This document shows, in pieces, positions 51,211 to 60,249 of a stretch of DNA of 64,000 nucleotides. The notes under the pieces were generated by a model. The model had not been told where the DNA came from. It ran no database searches and worked only from the letters and a program-made list of their open reading frames with translations. Position 1 is the stretch's first letter. Each line of letters starts with the position of its first letter. Both the position numbers and the translations under genes were made by a program. Origin of the DNA: M3007 sp031425155 (GTDB lineage Bacteria; Bacteroidota; Bacteroidia; Chitinophagales; Saprospiraceae); contig JANPIV010000022.1 of NCBI GenBank assembly GCA_031425155.1, positions 173,531 to 237,530 of the forward strand, written 5' to 3'.

Positions 51211-51276
51211 AATAGTTTCTGGAAGAGTGGGGAAGATTTTGAAGGAAAAATCTTCCCCACTCTTCCAGAAACTATT
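51211..51276. repeat. Perfect 30-bp hairpin between nadD and the GT2 gene
   Basis: Arms 51211-51240 and 51247-51276 pair over 30 bases (core TTCTGGAAGAGTGGGGAAG and its complement) with a 6-base loop. A stem this long is a possible RNase III substrate or terminator for nadD on the minus strand. Its words (GGAAGAGTGGGGAAGA) place it with the stutter-word repeats. Confidence 0.85.
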
Positions 51277-51340
51277 TACAGAAAAAAAACGTGGATGTCC
51301 GTGTGTGCTGCACGAATTGGTCAAATATCCGGTAGTTTGG

Positions 51341-51916
51341 TCAGGTTTTGTAGAGCGGGCTCGTTTCCAGATATTCCCAGACGGGCTCTGGCACCAGGTA
51401 CCGCACCGATTTGCCACTGCGCAAACATTCGCGGATATAAGTGGCCGAAATATCGAGCAGGGGCGCAGCACAGAGTTTCACACGCGGGTGCGTGGCCAGT
51501 TCCCCTAGCTCCATGCCCGGGCGTTGATACACGTATATGTCATAGTGCGCGAGGATGTGCTCATAGTTTTTCCACAAATGCAGCGAAGCGAGGTTGTCGC
51601 CGCCCATGATGAGCGCGAACGTCCGTTCCGGGTATTTTTCACGCAGGAAAGCGAGCGTATCCACGGTATAGGAAGGTTTTGGCAGGCCAAACTCGACCTG
51701 GGAGGCTTCCATCCGTGGATTGTCGCCAATGCCAAGCCGGGCCATGTGCAAACGGTCGTAATCGCGGGCAAGCGTTTTTTTGAGTTTGAGCGGATTTTGC
51801 GGACTTACGACCAGCCATATTTTATCCAAATCCGTCTGCGTCGCCATGAAGTTGGCGATGATCAAATGGCCGATATGAATTGGGTTGAAAGAGCCGAAGA
51901 ACAAACCGATTTTCAT
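51341..51916 (-). CDS. nadD: Nicotinate-nucleotide adenylyltransferase
   Basis: Transfers AMP from ATP to nicotinate mononucleotide in NAD synthesis. The 191-residue product has the nucleotidyltransferase HxGH motif in GSFNPIHIGHLIIANF (about residues 8-23). The second signature is ISATYIRECLRSG (about 164-176). Translation begins at 51916, 12 bases after rbfA ends, so rbfA-nadD form an operon. Confidence 0.95.
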   Translation of the reverse strand: MKIGLFFGSFNPIHIGHLIIANFMATQTDLDKIWLVVSPQNPLKLKKTLARDYDRLHMARLGIGDNPRMEASQVEFGLPKPSYTVDTLAFLREKYPERTFALIMGGDNLASLHLWKNYEHILAHYDIYVYQRPGMELGELATHPRVKLCAAPLLDISATYIRECLRSGKSVRYLVPEPVWEYLETSPLYKT

Positions 51917-51928
51917 GCTGGAAACGCC

Positions 51929-52303
51929 CTACTTGCCAATGTTTTGGTCTGCATCGGTGACGCGGTTGAGTAAAGTATCTACGCGGTACATTTCGTCCAC
52001 CGTATCGTCGAGGAAAAACTCGAGGTCGGGTACGCGGCGCATGTTCTTGCCTACTTTGGAGCCGAGGGCCTGGCGCAGTCGCGGATAGTTGTCTTCCAAT
52101 TCGAGGATGACTTCCTGTTTATTTTCGGTGCCATACACGCTGATATAAATCTTCGCCACGAGCAGATCGGGCGTCATTTTTACCTGAGTGACGGTCACGA
52201 GTTTGTCGCGACCATAGATGAGACTGCCTTCTTCGGAGAGTAGCATACCGAAGTAGCGGCGCAGGAGTTCCCCGATTTGTTTCTGACGAATAGATTCCTT
52301 CAT
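51929..52303 (-). CDS. rbfA: Ribosome-binding factor A
   Basis: A small KH-fold protein that binds the 30S subunit during late 16S rRNA processing and cold adaptation. At 124 residues it has the usual length. Recognisable blocks are the N-terminal KQIGELLRRYFG, VTVTQVKMTPDLLVAKIYISV and the C-terminal RVPDLEFFLDDTVDEMYRVDTLLN. It is the first gene of an rbfA-nadD pair. Confidence 0.94.
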   Translation of the reverse strand: MKESIRQKQIGELLRRYFGMLLSEEGSLIYGRDKLVTVTQVKMTPDLLVAKIYISVYGTENKQEVILELEDNYPRLRQALGSKVGKNMRRVPDLEFFLDDTVDEMYRVDTLLNRVTDADQNIGK

Positions 52304-52480
52304 AATTCCTTGACCCGACTGCGGCCGTTTGTGCGTGATATTATTCGGTAAAGGTAGATAAAACGCCCTCTTCTCCGAAAAAGTTTCCCGTATAAAGGCT
52401 GGCTGCCGAAACTAATTTGGCCCAAGCCGGGTTTTTACCCCTGACAACCAAATTATCATTGGAAATTTTTTCGATAGGTC

Positions 52481-52512
52481 TTGGATTTTCGTTAAACATG
52501 AATGTATCTTTG
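52481..52512 (+). promoter_or_regulatory. tRNA-Lys promoter
   Basis: TTG at 52481-52483, a 21-base spacer and TATCTTTG at 52505-52512, matching the Bacteroidota consensus, 37 bases upstream of the tRNA. Confidence 0.6.
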
Positions 52513-52549
52513 CCCCGCTTTTCGAGAAAGGTTGTCTTTCGATTAGTTT

Positions 52550-52625
52550 GATCTCGTAGCTCAGCCGGTAGAGCACTTGACTTTTAATCAAGTGGTCATG
52601 GGTTCGAATCCCATCGAGATCACCA
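52550..52625 (+). tRNA. tRNA-Lys (anticodon TTT)
   Basis: Acceptor arms GATCTCG (52550-52556) and CGAGATC (52615-52621) pair perfectly. The anticodon stem CTTGA/TCAAG encloses the loop CTTTTAA with anticodon TTT at 52583-52585. The T-loop reads GGTTCGAATCC. The discriminator A is at 52622 and the CCA end (52623-52625) is encoded. A promoter and a terminator flank the gene, so it is transcribed alone. Confidence 0.97.
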
Positions 52626-52630
52626 CTTTG

Positions 52631-52660
52631 AAGCCTCAGCATTGCGCTGGGGCTTTTTTT
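52631..52660 (+). terminator. Intrinsic terminator of tRNA-Lys
   Basis: Arms AAGCCTCAGC (52631-52640) and GCTGGGGCTT pair with one wobble and are followed by a T-run. Confidence 0.75.
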
Positions 52661-52702
52661 GTTTAGTGAAAAACTTTCCTACTGCCCATTTCAAAAAAGC
52701 AC

Positions 52703-53722
52703 TTATCGGCCAAAAGCGCAGTTCACGCATTTATCAAAATTGCCGAAATTGTAATTGAGCCATATTTCCATACCTCCGGCAAACCGGGTACGCAACCCCG
52801 ACACATTGGCATCATAAGAAATACTGACGGACCAGTCACGGGTTTGATAAGTCATGGTGGGCACTATAGCATTGATAGTGAGGGCACTATTGGGCCGGCT
52901 GCCACAGCGCAGGTACACACCAAACTGGGCGGCACCGTATTTTGACCAGAGCTGCTGACCCATTGGGCCCGCCAGCAGCGTCCATTGCTGAGAGTTATTG
53001 CCATTGAATGATTGACGGCGCAAGACCCATTTCGCTGCGATGGCTTTTTTGTTGCGCGGATTGGAAGAAATTGTGCCGTGGGAGATGAACGAGATGCCGA
53101 GCCGGTTTTCTTCATCCAGAAAAGAATAGGCCGGTTGATTCAGGTGGAGCCAGGAAAAACCGAAAGACATGCCTAATCGGTTGTTGTAACCCTCGACACC
53201 TGCGCCCATATCAATTACCGTGCGGCCATTACCATCCAGGTCTTCCCGATCATCGCGGTCGGCGTTGAAATATCCATTTTGATATTGGGCATCAAAGCGC
53301 AGGTTGTCGCCGCGCAGCGAATAATTAAGTGCCCCTACCGAACCGCCCGCGGCCAAAAACCAATCGCGATCCAAGTGTACATGATAGGCAAAAGCGGGCA
53401 GCAACTGGCGGTTGGAGAAGCCGCCCAAAGTACTTCCGTCTGACTGCGCACTCAGACCCAGCGCAAAAAAGTGCCGGGCATTGCTGATACAATGCCGCCA
53501 TTCCAGGGTCAAAGCGAAACCTTGATATGCCTGGGTGGTGCCTGGATTGGCCCACTGCGCACGCGTAAGTATGGCCAGCCGCATGGATTGTTCGGTTTGA
53601 TGGCCAGCCGAAGCGGGATTGACCAAAAATGGCTGTTGAATAGCCTGGGCAAAATGAAAATCCTGTCCCTTGGCGAACCAGTGGCAAAAAAGGAAGGCAA
53701 GCAGGTAGATAAGTCGTAACAT
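52703..53722 (-). CDS. PorP/SprF-family type IX secretion membrane protein
   Basis: A 339-residue outer-membrane beta-barrel protein. The N-terminal pattern after the signal peptide, FHFAQAIQQPFLVNPASAGH, is the PorP/SprF signature, and the rest has alternating beta-strand residues with the family's closing segment (GGMEIWLNYNFGNFDKC). Proteins of this family are typically encoded beside, and needed for secretion of, a specific large type IX cargo; the PKD protein 15 bases upstream fits this. The last residues contain two Cys. Confidence 0.9.
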   Translation of the reverse strand: MLRLIYLLAFLFCHWFAKGQDFHFAQAIQQPFLVNPASAGHQTEQSMRLAILTRAQWANPGTTQAYQGFALTLEWRHCISNARHFFALGLSAQSDGSTLGGFSNRQLLPAFAYHVHLDRDWFLAAGGSVGALNYSLRGDNLRFDAQYQNGYFNADRDDREDLDGNGRTVIDMGAGVEGYNNRLGMSFGFSWLHLNQPAYSFLDEENRLGISFISHGTISSNPRNKKAIAAKWVLRRQSFNGNNSQQWTLLAGPMGQQLWSKYGAAQFGVYLRCGSRPNSALTINAIVPTMTYQTRDWSVSISYDANVSGLRTRFAGGMEIWLNYNFGNFDKCVNCAFGR

Positions 53723-53737
53723 GTGAAGATTGGAGTT

Positions 53738-56700
53738 TTAGCGAATCAGGATTAGCGAGCCATCAAAAGTTTGGGAGACACCGTCCACGTACTCGATCAC
53801 GATCTGGAACCGATATACCCCCGCCTCCGCCTTATCGCCCCGGAAGTTGCCATCCCAACCGAAATAAGGATTTTCCGGCACGGCCTGCTGGCCTTCGTGG
53901 AGGTCGCGCACATCGAACATTTTTGCTCCCCATTTGTCAAAAACCCGAAACTCAGAGATTTTTTTGATCGAGGGATTGAGTTCATTGCGCACGTAAAAAA
54001 TATCGTTTTCTCCGTCCGCGTTCGGTGAAAAGGCGTTGGGGATGAACAGACTCGAATCGCGGTCAATGGTCACTTCAATGTGTACGACCTGGCTCTTGGA
54101 ACAACCCCGGTCATCAGTCGCCTTTATGGTGTAAGCAATTGGTTGTAAAGGTTTTGATTCGGGATTGAAAATGGTATTATTGTCCAAATAAACATTGGGC
54201 GACCACTCAAAAGTCACATTCACCATGTTTACTTCGGCACCTAATTGGACCGAATCGCCCAATAAAATGGAGAAAGAATCCTGGGCAATACCAAGATAGA
54301 GTTCATCCACCGGCAAGACAACAATGGTGGTGTCATTTTCGCAGCCCTGCGGGGTTTTGATATAAATATGGTAATCATTGGCCAGCAATCCAGGGTGAAA
54401 ATTGCCAGATTGATCGTAACCGGGAGCGGTGACTTGTACGTGATTGCTGGGCGGCGTTTTGATGGTCAGGTTAAAGCCAGAATCCAGAAAGCAGGTTTCA
54501 AATAAGTCTAAATCCATTACTGGCGTCTGATACACCATGACCGTTTGCTGTGTGCTGGCCGAGCAAATACCTTCATTGGTTGCCAATAAAGTGACCAACC
54601 AGGCCTGTCCTTGTTGATAAATATGTTCAAATTGCGGAAGCGTACTTTGTGTCCCGTCGCCCAACGTCCAGGTCAGCCCGGTCGCACCCACCGCATTACT
54701 GACAAAGGCTACTTTGGCGGGCGTACATTTCTCGTGGATCGTGTAACTGAAATCCGCTGAAGGGCGGCTCCGCACGTACACCGGGATGGTATCGTGTCCC
54801 AGGCAACCTTCCGCAGAAATAGCTGTAAAAACGGCGTTGAACAGCCCGGAGGAGCCAAAGGGGTGGGTCGTAGTGCATTGGTCACTAAACGCGCTATCGC
54901 CAAAAGTCCAGGTGCAGGTAATGCCAGGCTGATCGGCAGTACCTGAAAACACCACCGGATCGCCCACACAGACCGAGTCCTCGGCTACCGCCAAAGCATG
55001 GGGCGGAGAAAGGATGGTCAGCTGCCCGTTCCATTTGGCAGTACATCCAAATAAAGAAACGGCGCGAGCGGTGGGCATAAACAGACCCGGCCCCGGGAAG
55101 TAGTGCTGGGATATTTTTTGCAGGGTAGAATCACCATCGCCGTACCACAGGCGAATGTCGGCGGCATTGGAAGTAACTTTAAAATCGAGGGGCAAATGCG
55201 GACATTGACTCAAGGGATGCTCTACCGTGAGGGTGGGAAGCGGGTGTACATAGACGGGCACGGTCATGCTATCGAAACCACAACCGAAGGCTCTCAAAGT
55301 GAGCGTATAAAACCCGGCGGTATCGAAATTGACCTGAATGGTATCGCCCGCATAAGAATTTCCATTGGAGACGGTCCATTCCACAGGTACCCCGGCGGTG
55401 GCATAATTGATAAGGGTAATCGGTGTACCCACGCAAATGCGCGTCGTATCGGGCAGGCCAATGACCGCCACCACATCAGTTGGTTGGACCACTACTTCTT
55501 CATAAGCCGTGTCCGTACCACACCCATTAGTCGTCACTAAATAAATCCCGACCGTAAAAGGAATAGAATCGGTGAAAAACTGAAAATAAGTCGGCTCGGT
55601 CACGCTGCCCGCGCGCACCAGGCCCGTGGTAGTATAAAAGGTGTTAATTACTGGATTGCCGGCACTTAACACGCTGGCTTTCAGCAGGCCACCACTGCAA
55701 GGCTGCACATAAGAAAGGCCCATTTTTGCCTTCGGCAACGGAAATACTTTTACGGATCGGGAGAAAGTTATGCTGTCGCAGCCATTTTTTACGGTCAAAG
55801 TAACCAAATACGTCGTGTCTTCTACACCCGCCTGAAAATCCACGGGTGGTGGGGAGTAGCCATTAAAAGTCTGGCCATTGCCAAAATTCCAGAAATACTG
55901 CCCGTTTTCGGCCTGACTGGTATTCGTAAACGCCACCGTCAACACGGCACAACCGGAATCAGCACTCATCGAAAATTTGATGTTTCCAGCAGCAATCGGT
56001 TCGATAATATGGATCGGGTGCATCAGGGTCGCCGAGCAGAGCGTCTGCATGGTCAGCGGATTAGAGGTCGAGATTGTCAGAGCAATATCGTAAGTGCCTG
56101 CTGCCGCGTATTGATGGGTCAGCAGGTTATTCGTCGTGCCATCGCCCCAATTGACAGAATGCTCGCCAGTCGTGGCCACCGGGATGACCGTGACTGTTTT
56201 GCCGACGCAGGAAGTATCCTGATTCAGGGTGAAACTGGCGGAAGGCGGGGCGGAGACGGTCAGGGTGAAGTCATCGTGGTTGCAGGCAGCAGGGAGGCTG
56301 GAATTGGTTAACGTGTAAACATAAGTATTTGGCACAAGGGCAGTTATATCAATAATATTTCCAGTAAGCGCAGGCCCACTCCAGGTCAGGCCCGGCATAG
56401 TGGGCAAAGTCAAACTGGTTTCGGTATTACAAATATAGCGATCTGCACCAGCAGCAACGCTGGCCCCACCCACAATAGTGATGGTCACGGTATCCTTACT
56501 TTGGCAGGGCATATTTTCCTGGACGGTGTAAATAAACTTATAGGTATTAGCAGGATAATCGTTTAAATCCAATGGATTGGTGACAGTTGTGCCGGTGATC
56601 GTTTTCCAGGTGCCGGAGTTTGGAAATCCGCCTAAATTATAAGTCCCCTGACTTTGACAAATGAGGGTATCGGGCCCCGCATTTGCCTGAACTAAGGCCG

Positions 56701-58567
56701 CAACTTTGACGATAAAATGCACCGTGGTATCACAGCCCGGCGGAATAGTATAAGTTAATGCCACGTCATAATTGCCCACACCCGGACTGGTGAATTTACC
56801 GTTGGCATTTACGCCCATACCCGCCCAGGTCAAAGTGGAACCAGCAAAAGGCAGGTTTGGCGTAAAATCAATATTGCCCAAAGTGATCAGATCAATAGGG
56901 CTGCTGATGTTGCAGGTAAAAATAGTATCGGGTGCCTGGATAGTGGGCAAAGACACTACCGTAATCGTTTTAGAAACATTACTAATACACCCACTGCTAT
57001 TGGTGTAAGTATATTTAATGGTGTTTAAACCGATATTGGCTAGAGCAGGAGTGAAAATATTGTCAACTACACCAGTACCTATCCAAATGCCGGGCATTAA
57101 ATTGGCCATCAACTGCAAGGGAGCCGCGTCGCGACAGACAGCAATATCAGCACCAATGCTGACTAGATCAGAGGCAAGTACGATCACGCTAAGGTCTCCT
57201 TCGGATTCGCAGCCGGGTACACCCTGTTGATAATGAATAAGATGGGTGCCGGAACCAGCGATCTCCGGGTCAAATAATCCGGTGGTGGCATTGATGATAC
57301 CGGTGCCACTAAATTGGCCGCCGGGTGGATTGGCGGTCAGATTGAACGGGTCGCCAGTCACACAAACGCTCGTCGGCAAAGAGCCAAAAACAATGGGGCT
57401 TTGCGAATTGACGGTAATGGGTATTTTTCTGGTAATTGTGCCACAAGGCCCGGTAATTTTCAGGATAACGGTGTCACTTTCAGTGAAAATAACGCTCCCC
57501 GGCGTAGGTCCGATAAACGTATCAATACTGGCTCCGGGCGGAAACATCCAGTTGTATTGCGTAATGGTGCCCTGATAAGTGAGCAGACTATTATCAAAAT
57601 TAACCGTAAGCGAATTGCAGCCGGGTGGAATAGTGCCTATCGTCACCCCTGGAGCCGCACTGGCCATTATTTCGATAGTGGCCGTATCGCTTCCACATTC
57701 GTTCGAGCCGATCAAGCGGATGGTGTATGGCCCAGGCTCCGTAAACTGGATAACGGGCCTGATAGAATCCTTGCCGGTCGCTGGAATAAATTGCGCACAG
57801 GAAGAACAATTGTTGGGCGAGGAAATAACCTTCCATTCGTAGCCATCGAGGTTAATACCCGTTGCCGTGGGTGTTAGTTTGGATTGAAAAGGGACACAGC
57901 CAGTAGTCGGAGTAGCGGAGATAGCCGTGATCGCGGGACGGTCTCTAATATTGATGAGTGTAGTCATCGTATCCGAGCCGCACTCATTTGTTGCAATGAG
58001 CCGGACCGTATAATTACCGGCGGCGGTATAGACTACCTGTCCATCTTCCTCGGTAGAAGTCATGCCATTTCCGTAGGTCCAGAGAAAAGAATCACCCCAG
58101 CAACCAATATTATTAAAATCAATGGTTTTACCCACACACAGGGAGCCACTAACGGTGAATTTGGCCCTGGGCAAAGGCGTAATTGCCAAAGACTGCGTCC
58201 TTTTATTAAGTTTATTGTTCTTAAAATACAGGGTAAGTTTCACCTCCGGGTTGAGGTCATCCGCCGTCAGGGAACAGGCTACCGAATCAGGGAAATTATA
58301 GACGTGGGTCTTGTTCCCAAAGAAATTACTGGCTAAATTCTCGGTGGTGCCATCTCCCCACTCTAATTTCATATAGTCAATGCAGGCTGGATCATTGTTC
58401 TGATCTACGGTTATATCCACGGTGACAATACCCGTAATGCCTTCACAAAAATAGGTATTCTGACTACCCACAAACTCGAAGGTAGAGTTGGGGTCGTCGC
58501 AATTTTGAGCGAAAATGAGTTTGGTGAAAAGGCAGCACAGAGATAAAAGGAGAGATTGTTTCAACAT
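53738..58567 (-). CDS. Giant PKD-repeat protein with CHU_C-type (type IX, type B) sorting domain
   Basis: 1609 residues with a signal peptide (MLKQSLLLSLCCLFTKLIFAQ). It contains a succession of PKD/Ig-like repeats, seen as DGTTENL, TYGNGMTS, NFGNGQTFNG, WTFGDSAFSDQ and WTLGDGTQS motifs, each with an aromatic-x-x-G-D/N-G core. The C-terminal 95 residues (FIPNAFSPNADGENDIFYV to FDGSLILIR) are a gliding-motility-associated (CHU_C) domain, the type B signal for T9SS export. It is probably a surface adhesin or matrix protein, cotranscribed with the PorP/SprF gene downstream. Confidence 0.93.
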   Translation of the reverse strand: MLKQSLLLSLCCLFTKLIFAQNCDDPNSTFEFVGSQNTYFCEGITGIVTVDITVDQNNDPACIDYMKLEWGDGTTENLASNFFGNKTHVYNFPDSVACSLTADDLNPEVKLTLYFKNNKLNKRTQSLAITPLPRAKFTVSGSLCVGKTIDFNNIGCWGDSFLWTYGNGMTSTEEDGQVVYTAAGNYTVRLIATNECGSDTMTTLINIRDRPAITAISATPTTGCVPFQSKLTPTATGINLDGYEWKVISSPNNCSSCAQFIPATGKDSIRPVIQFTEPGPYTIRLIGSNECGSDTATIEIMASAAPGVTIGTIPPGCNSLTVNFDNSLLTYQGTITQYNWMFPPGASIDTFIGPTPGSVIFTESDTVILKITGPCGTITRKIPITVNSQSPIVFGSLPTSVCVTGDPFNLTANPPGGQFSGTGIINATTGLFDPEIAGSGTHLIHYQQGVPGCESEGDLSVIVLASDLVSIGADIAVCRDAAPLQLMANLMPGIWIGTGVVDNIFTPALANIGLNTIKYTYTNSSGCISNVSKTITVVSLPTIQAPDTIFTCNISSPIDLITLGNIDFTPNLPFAGSTLTWAGMGVNANGKFTSPGVGNYDVALTYTIPPGCDTTVHFIVKVAALVQANAGPDTLICQSQGTYNLGGFPNSGTWKTITGTTVTNPLDLNDYPANTYKFIYTVQENMPCQSKDTVTITIVGGASVAAGADRYICNTETSLTLPTMPGLTWSGPALTGNIIDITALVPNTYVYTLTNSSLPAACNHDDFTLTVSAPPSASFTLNQDTSCVGKTVTVIPVATTGEHSVNWGDGTTNNLLTHQYAAAGTYDIALTISTSNPLTMQTLCSATLMHPIHIIEPIAAGNIKFSMSADSGCAVLTVAFTNTSQAENGQYFWNFGNGQTFNGYSPPPVDFQAGVEDTTYLVTLTVKNGCDSITFSRSVKVFPLPKAKMGLSYVQPCSGGLLKASVLSAGNPVINTFYTTTGLVRAGSVTEPTYFQFFTDSIPFTVGIYLVTTNGCGTDTAYEEVVVQPTDVVAVIGLPDTTRICVGTPITLINYATAGVPVEWTVSNGNSYAGDTIQVNFDTAGFYTLTLRAFGCGFDSMTVPVYVHPLPTLTVEHPLSQCPHLPLDFKVTSNAADIRLWYGDGDSTLQKISQHYFPGPGLFMPTARAVSLFGCTAKWNGQLTILSPPHALAVAEDSVCVGDPVVFSGTADQPGITCTWTFGDSAFSDQCTTTHPFGSSGLFNAVFTAISAEGCLGHDTIPVYVRSRPSADFSYTIHEKCTPAKVAFVSNAVGATGLTWTLGDGTQSTLPQFEHIYQQGQAWLVTLLATNEGICSASTQQTVMVYQTPVMDLDLFETCFLDSGFNLTIKTPPSNHVQVTAPGYDQSGNFHPGLLANDYHIYIKTPQGCENDTTIVVLPVDELYLGIAQDSFSILLGDSVQLGAEVNMVNVTFEWSPNVYLDNNTIFNPESKPLQPIAYTIKATDDRGCSKSQVVHIEVTIDRDSSLFIPNAFSPNADGENDIFYVRNELNPSIKKISEFRVFDKWGAKMFDVRDLHEGQQAVPENPYFGWDGNFRGDKAEAGVYRFQIVIEYVDGVSQTFDGSLILIR

Positions 58568-58667
58568 TGGTTGATGGTTATTTTCCCCGTAAAATATGGC
58601 ATTTTATTGTTTCTCGTATGCTTATAAAGCCATCAGCCATTGTTGCGTAATGCGGAGAGACCCCACT

Positions 58668-59834
58668 TCACTCCTCGCGCAGCTGCCCGATCAAACCCAG
58701 CAAAGTCGCCGTGAGCTGCGAGCGTTCCAGGTTTTGGTCGCTGTGGGAGAGCATCCCCATTAGCGATCTGCGCTCGAAATCTTTCCAGCGGTCGGACAAA
58801 TGGAGGGCGGGCTCGTAGAGCCCGGTATTGTTTGCTTTGGTAAAAAGGCAGAGTTTGGGAATAGCCTCTTTTGATTTTCCGCGCGCCACCAGGTTTTGCA
58901 GCGTTTCGATGAACTGCTCTACATCGTTATCCGCCGGGGGGACCAATGGGCTGTTCTGGCCATACTGGTGAACATCGCCAATGTGGACATTCCCGCCAGC
59001 CTGAATATTGCTGTTTTGCAGGGTGTTTTTATTGTTTTGTTCCATAAGCGGCGTATTTTTCTGCTTTTCTGATGGCATAAAGGAGGAATAATCCAATTCA
59101 TACAACATTTCAAACGCAAAAGCCGCCGCCCGCTCCGCCGCCACGGGTTGCCAGTTTTGTTGATCGGTTTCGGCTTTTCCGGCGCACAGATCTGAAATAC
59201 CCCGGATGACCAACGCATCGAGGTGCCGGTGCGATTGCACCGAACGTCCGAAACCACCGGCTTCCATTTCCAGGGCCTTGACATGACTCAGATTTTTAAT
59301 AATGTGCTGATAGGTCGCATTGTCGGTACCGGCCACGACCTTATCCCCGGCGGCAATCGGGCCGATCACCACAGACGCAGCGACGGCACCATCGCGGGTA
59401 CGTTGTTTCCAGGCGAAAGGGGGGCGGCTGAGTATTTGTGCCTGGGCGAGTAATGTTTCGCTGAAAGCATATTCTGCCGGGCGGGCCAGGAAGCCCCCGG
59501 TGGTCTCTTTGCCGGATTCGTAGTTGAAAGCACTGCTGGCCACCACCACGTCGCCGATCTGTACGTCTTTCACGCCCCCGGCGATGCCCACCAGCAGCAC
59601 AATCTGGGGGTCGAAGGCCTGAATGGCCCTTTCGGTGGCCAAGGCCATATCCACATTCTTCATGCCCGGCTCGCGCACCACTACCGAGTAGGTCTGGTGC
59701 CTGCCCGCGAAAGTGCCTGTTTCGTAGGCGGCGGCATTTTTGATCAGCGATCTTCGTTCACTCCGTAAGTGCCTGACCACGGCATCATATTCCAGGGGTA
59801 AAGGCGTCAGAATAAGTACAGTTGTCATGTCCAT
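58668..59834 (-). CDS. Nucleosidase-fold effector with EAD11-like domain
   Basis: A 388-residue protein in three parts. Residues 1-245 are a purine-nucleoside-phosphorylase/MTAN-like domain: ILTPLPLEYDAVV, VLLVGIAGGVKDVQIGDVVV, LEMEAGGFGRS (catalytic-region Glu) and RGISDLCAGKA. Residues about 255-300 are a Gln/Asn-rich linker with SNIQAGGNVHIGDVHQYGQ. The last 75 residues (LVARGKSKEAIPKLCLF, then RWKDFERRSLMGMLSHSDQN and LLGLIGQL) match the effector-associated domain 11 (EAD11) pattern. The N-terminal fold is certain; the EAD11 call is from recalled family features. Such fusions are known in bacterial conflict systems, where EADs recruit effectors by self-type pairing. No partner is in the window. 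Confidence 0.82.
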   Translation of the reverse strand: MDMTTVLILTPLPLEYDAVVRHLRSERRSLIKNAAAYETGTFAGRHQTYSVVVREPGMKNVDMALATERAIQAFDPQIVLLVGIAGGVKDVQIGDVVVASSAFNYESGKETTGGFLARPAEYAFSETLLAQAQILSRPPFAWKQRTRDGAVAASVVIGPIAAGDKVVAGTDNATYQHIIKNLSHVKALEMEAGGFGRSVQSHRHLDALVIRGISDLCAGKAETDQQNWQPVAAERAAAFAFEMLYELDYSSFMPSEKQKNTPLMEQNNKNTLQNSNIQAGGNVHIGDVHQYGQNSPLVPPADNDVEQFIETLQNLVARGKSKEAIPKLCLFTKANNTGLYEPALHLSDRWKDFERRSLMGMLSHSDQNLERSQLTATLLGLIGQLREE

Positions 59835-60249
59835 ATCAGGTAAAATGTAAAAGCCTCGGCACAGGGTGATGCTGGCGCAGGAGGAAATGACTAATTGCTA
59901 ATGGTCACTTAGTTTTCGTCAATTTCCTCCTATCGTCAACCTGGCTCTTCGGGATTTAAAAAACGAATACATTATCACCTTAATTTATTCACCTAAGTAT
60001 CCTAATATTATCATTTCCAATATTTTAATAAAAAGTTTTCATTTGACTTTTGGGAAAGTCATATCTGGATATGACTGCTTCATTCAGCGCTCCCGAGGAG
60101 CAGAGGGTCATTAGCCGTCAAGTGTGGGTTCAACCTTAAAGCGGCAGAAGTAGATAGCCCGAACATATTCCATGCAGTATGATGGGAAGCAAGGCAAAAA
60201 TTTGCCAGCCGTTTAATCTTTACTGCGACGTGTAACTATAAAAATCGCG
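59835..60249. other. Spacer between the nucleosidase-EAD gene and the HTH gene
   Basis: 415 bases with no convincing reading frame. It contains an imperfect inverted repeat AGGAGGAAATGAC (59879-59891) / GTCAATTTCCTCCT (59918-59931), an AT-rich stretch (59950-60050), a perfect operator-like inverted repeat at 60058-60077, and a small palindrome GGCAAAAATTTGCC near 60193-60206. Confidence 0.5.
60058..60077. promoter_or_regulatory. Operator-like inverted repeat AGTCATATC-N2-GATATGACT
   Basis: Perfect 9-base arms around TG, in the spacer upstream of the nucleosidase-EAD gene (minus strand) and downstream of the HTH gene. It has the size and symmetry of a dimeric regulator's binding site; the binding protein is unknown. 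Confidence 0.4.

Noticed and set aside
52550..52625. tRNA-Lys as an integration site
   Set aside because: No integrase or repeated tRNA 3' end was found in the flanking sequence.
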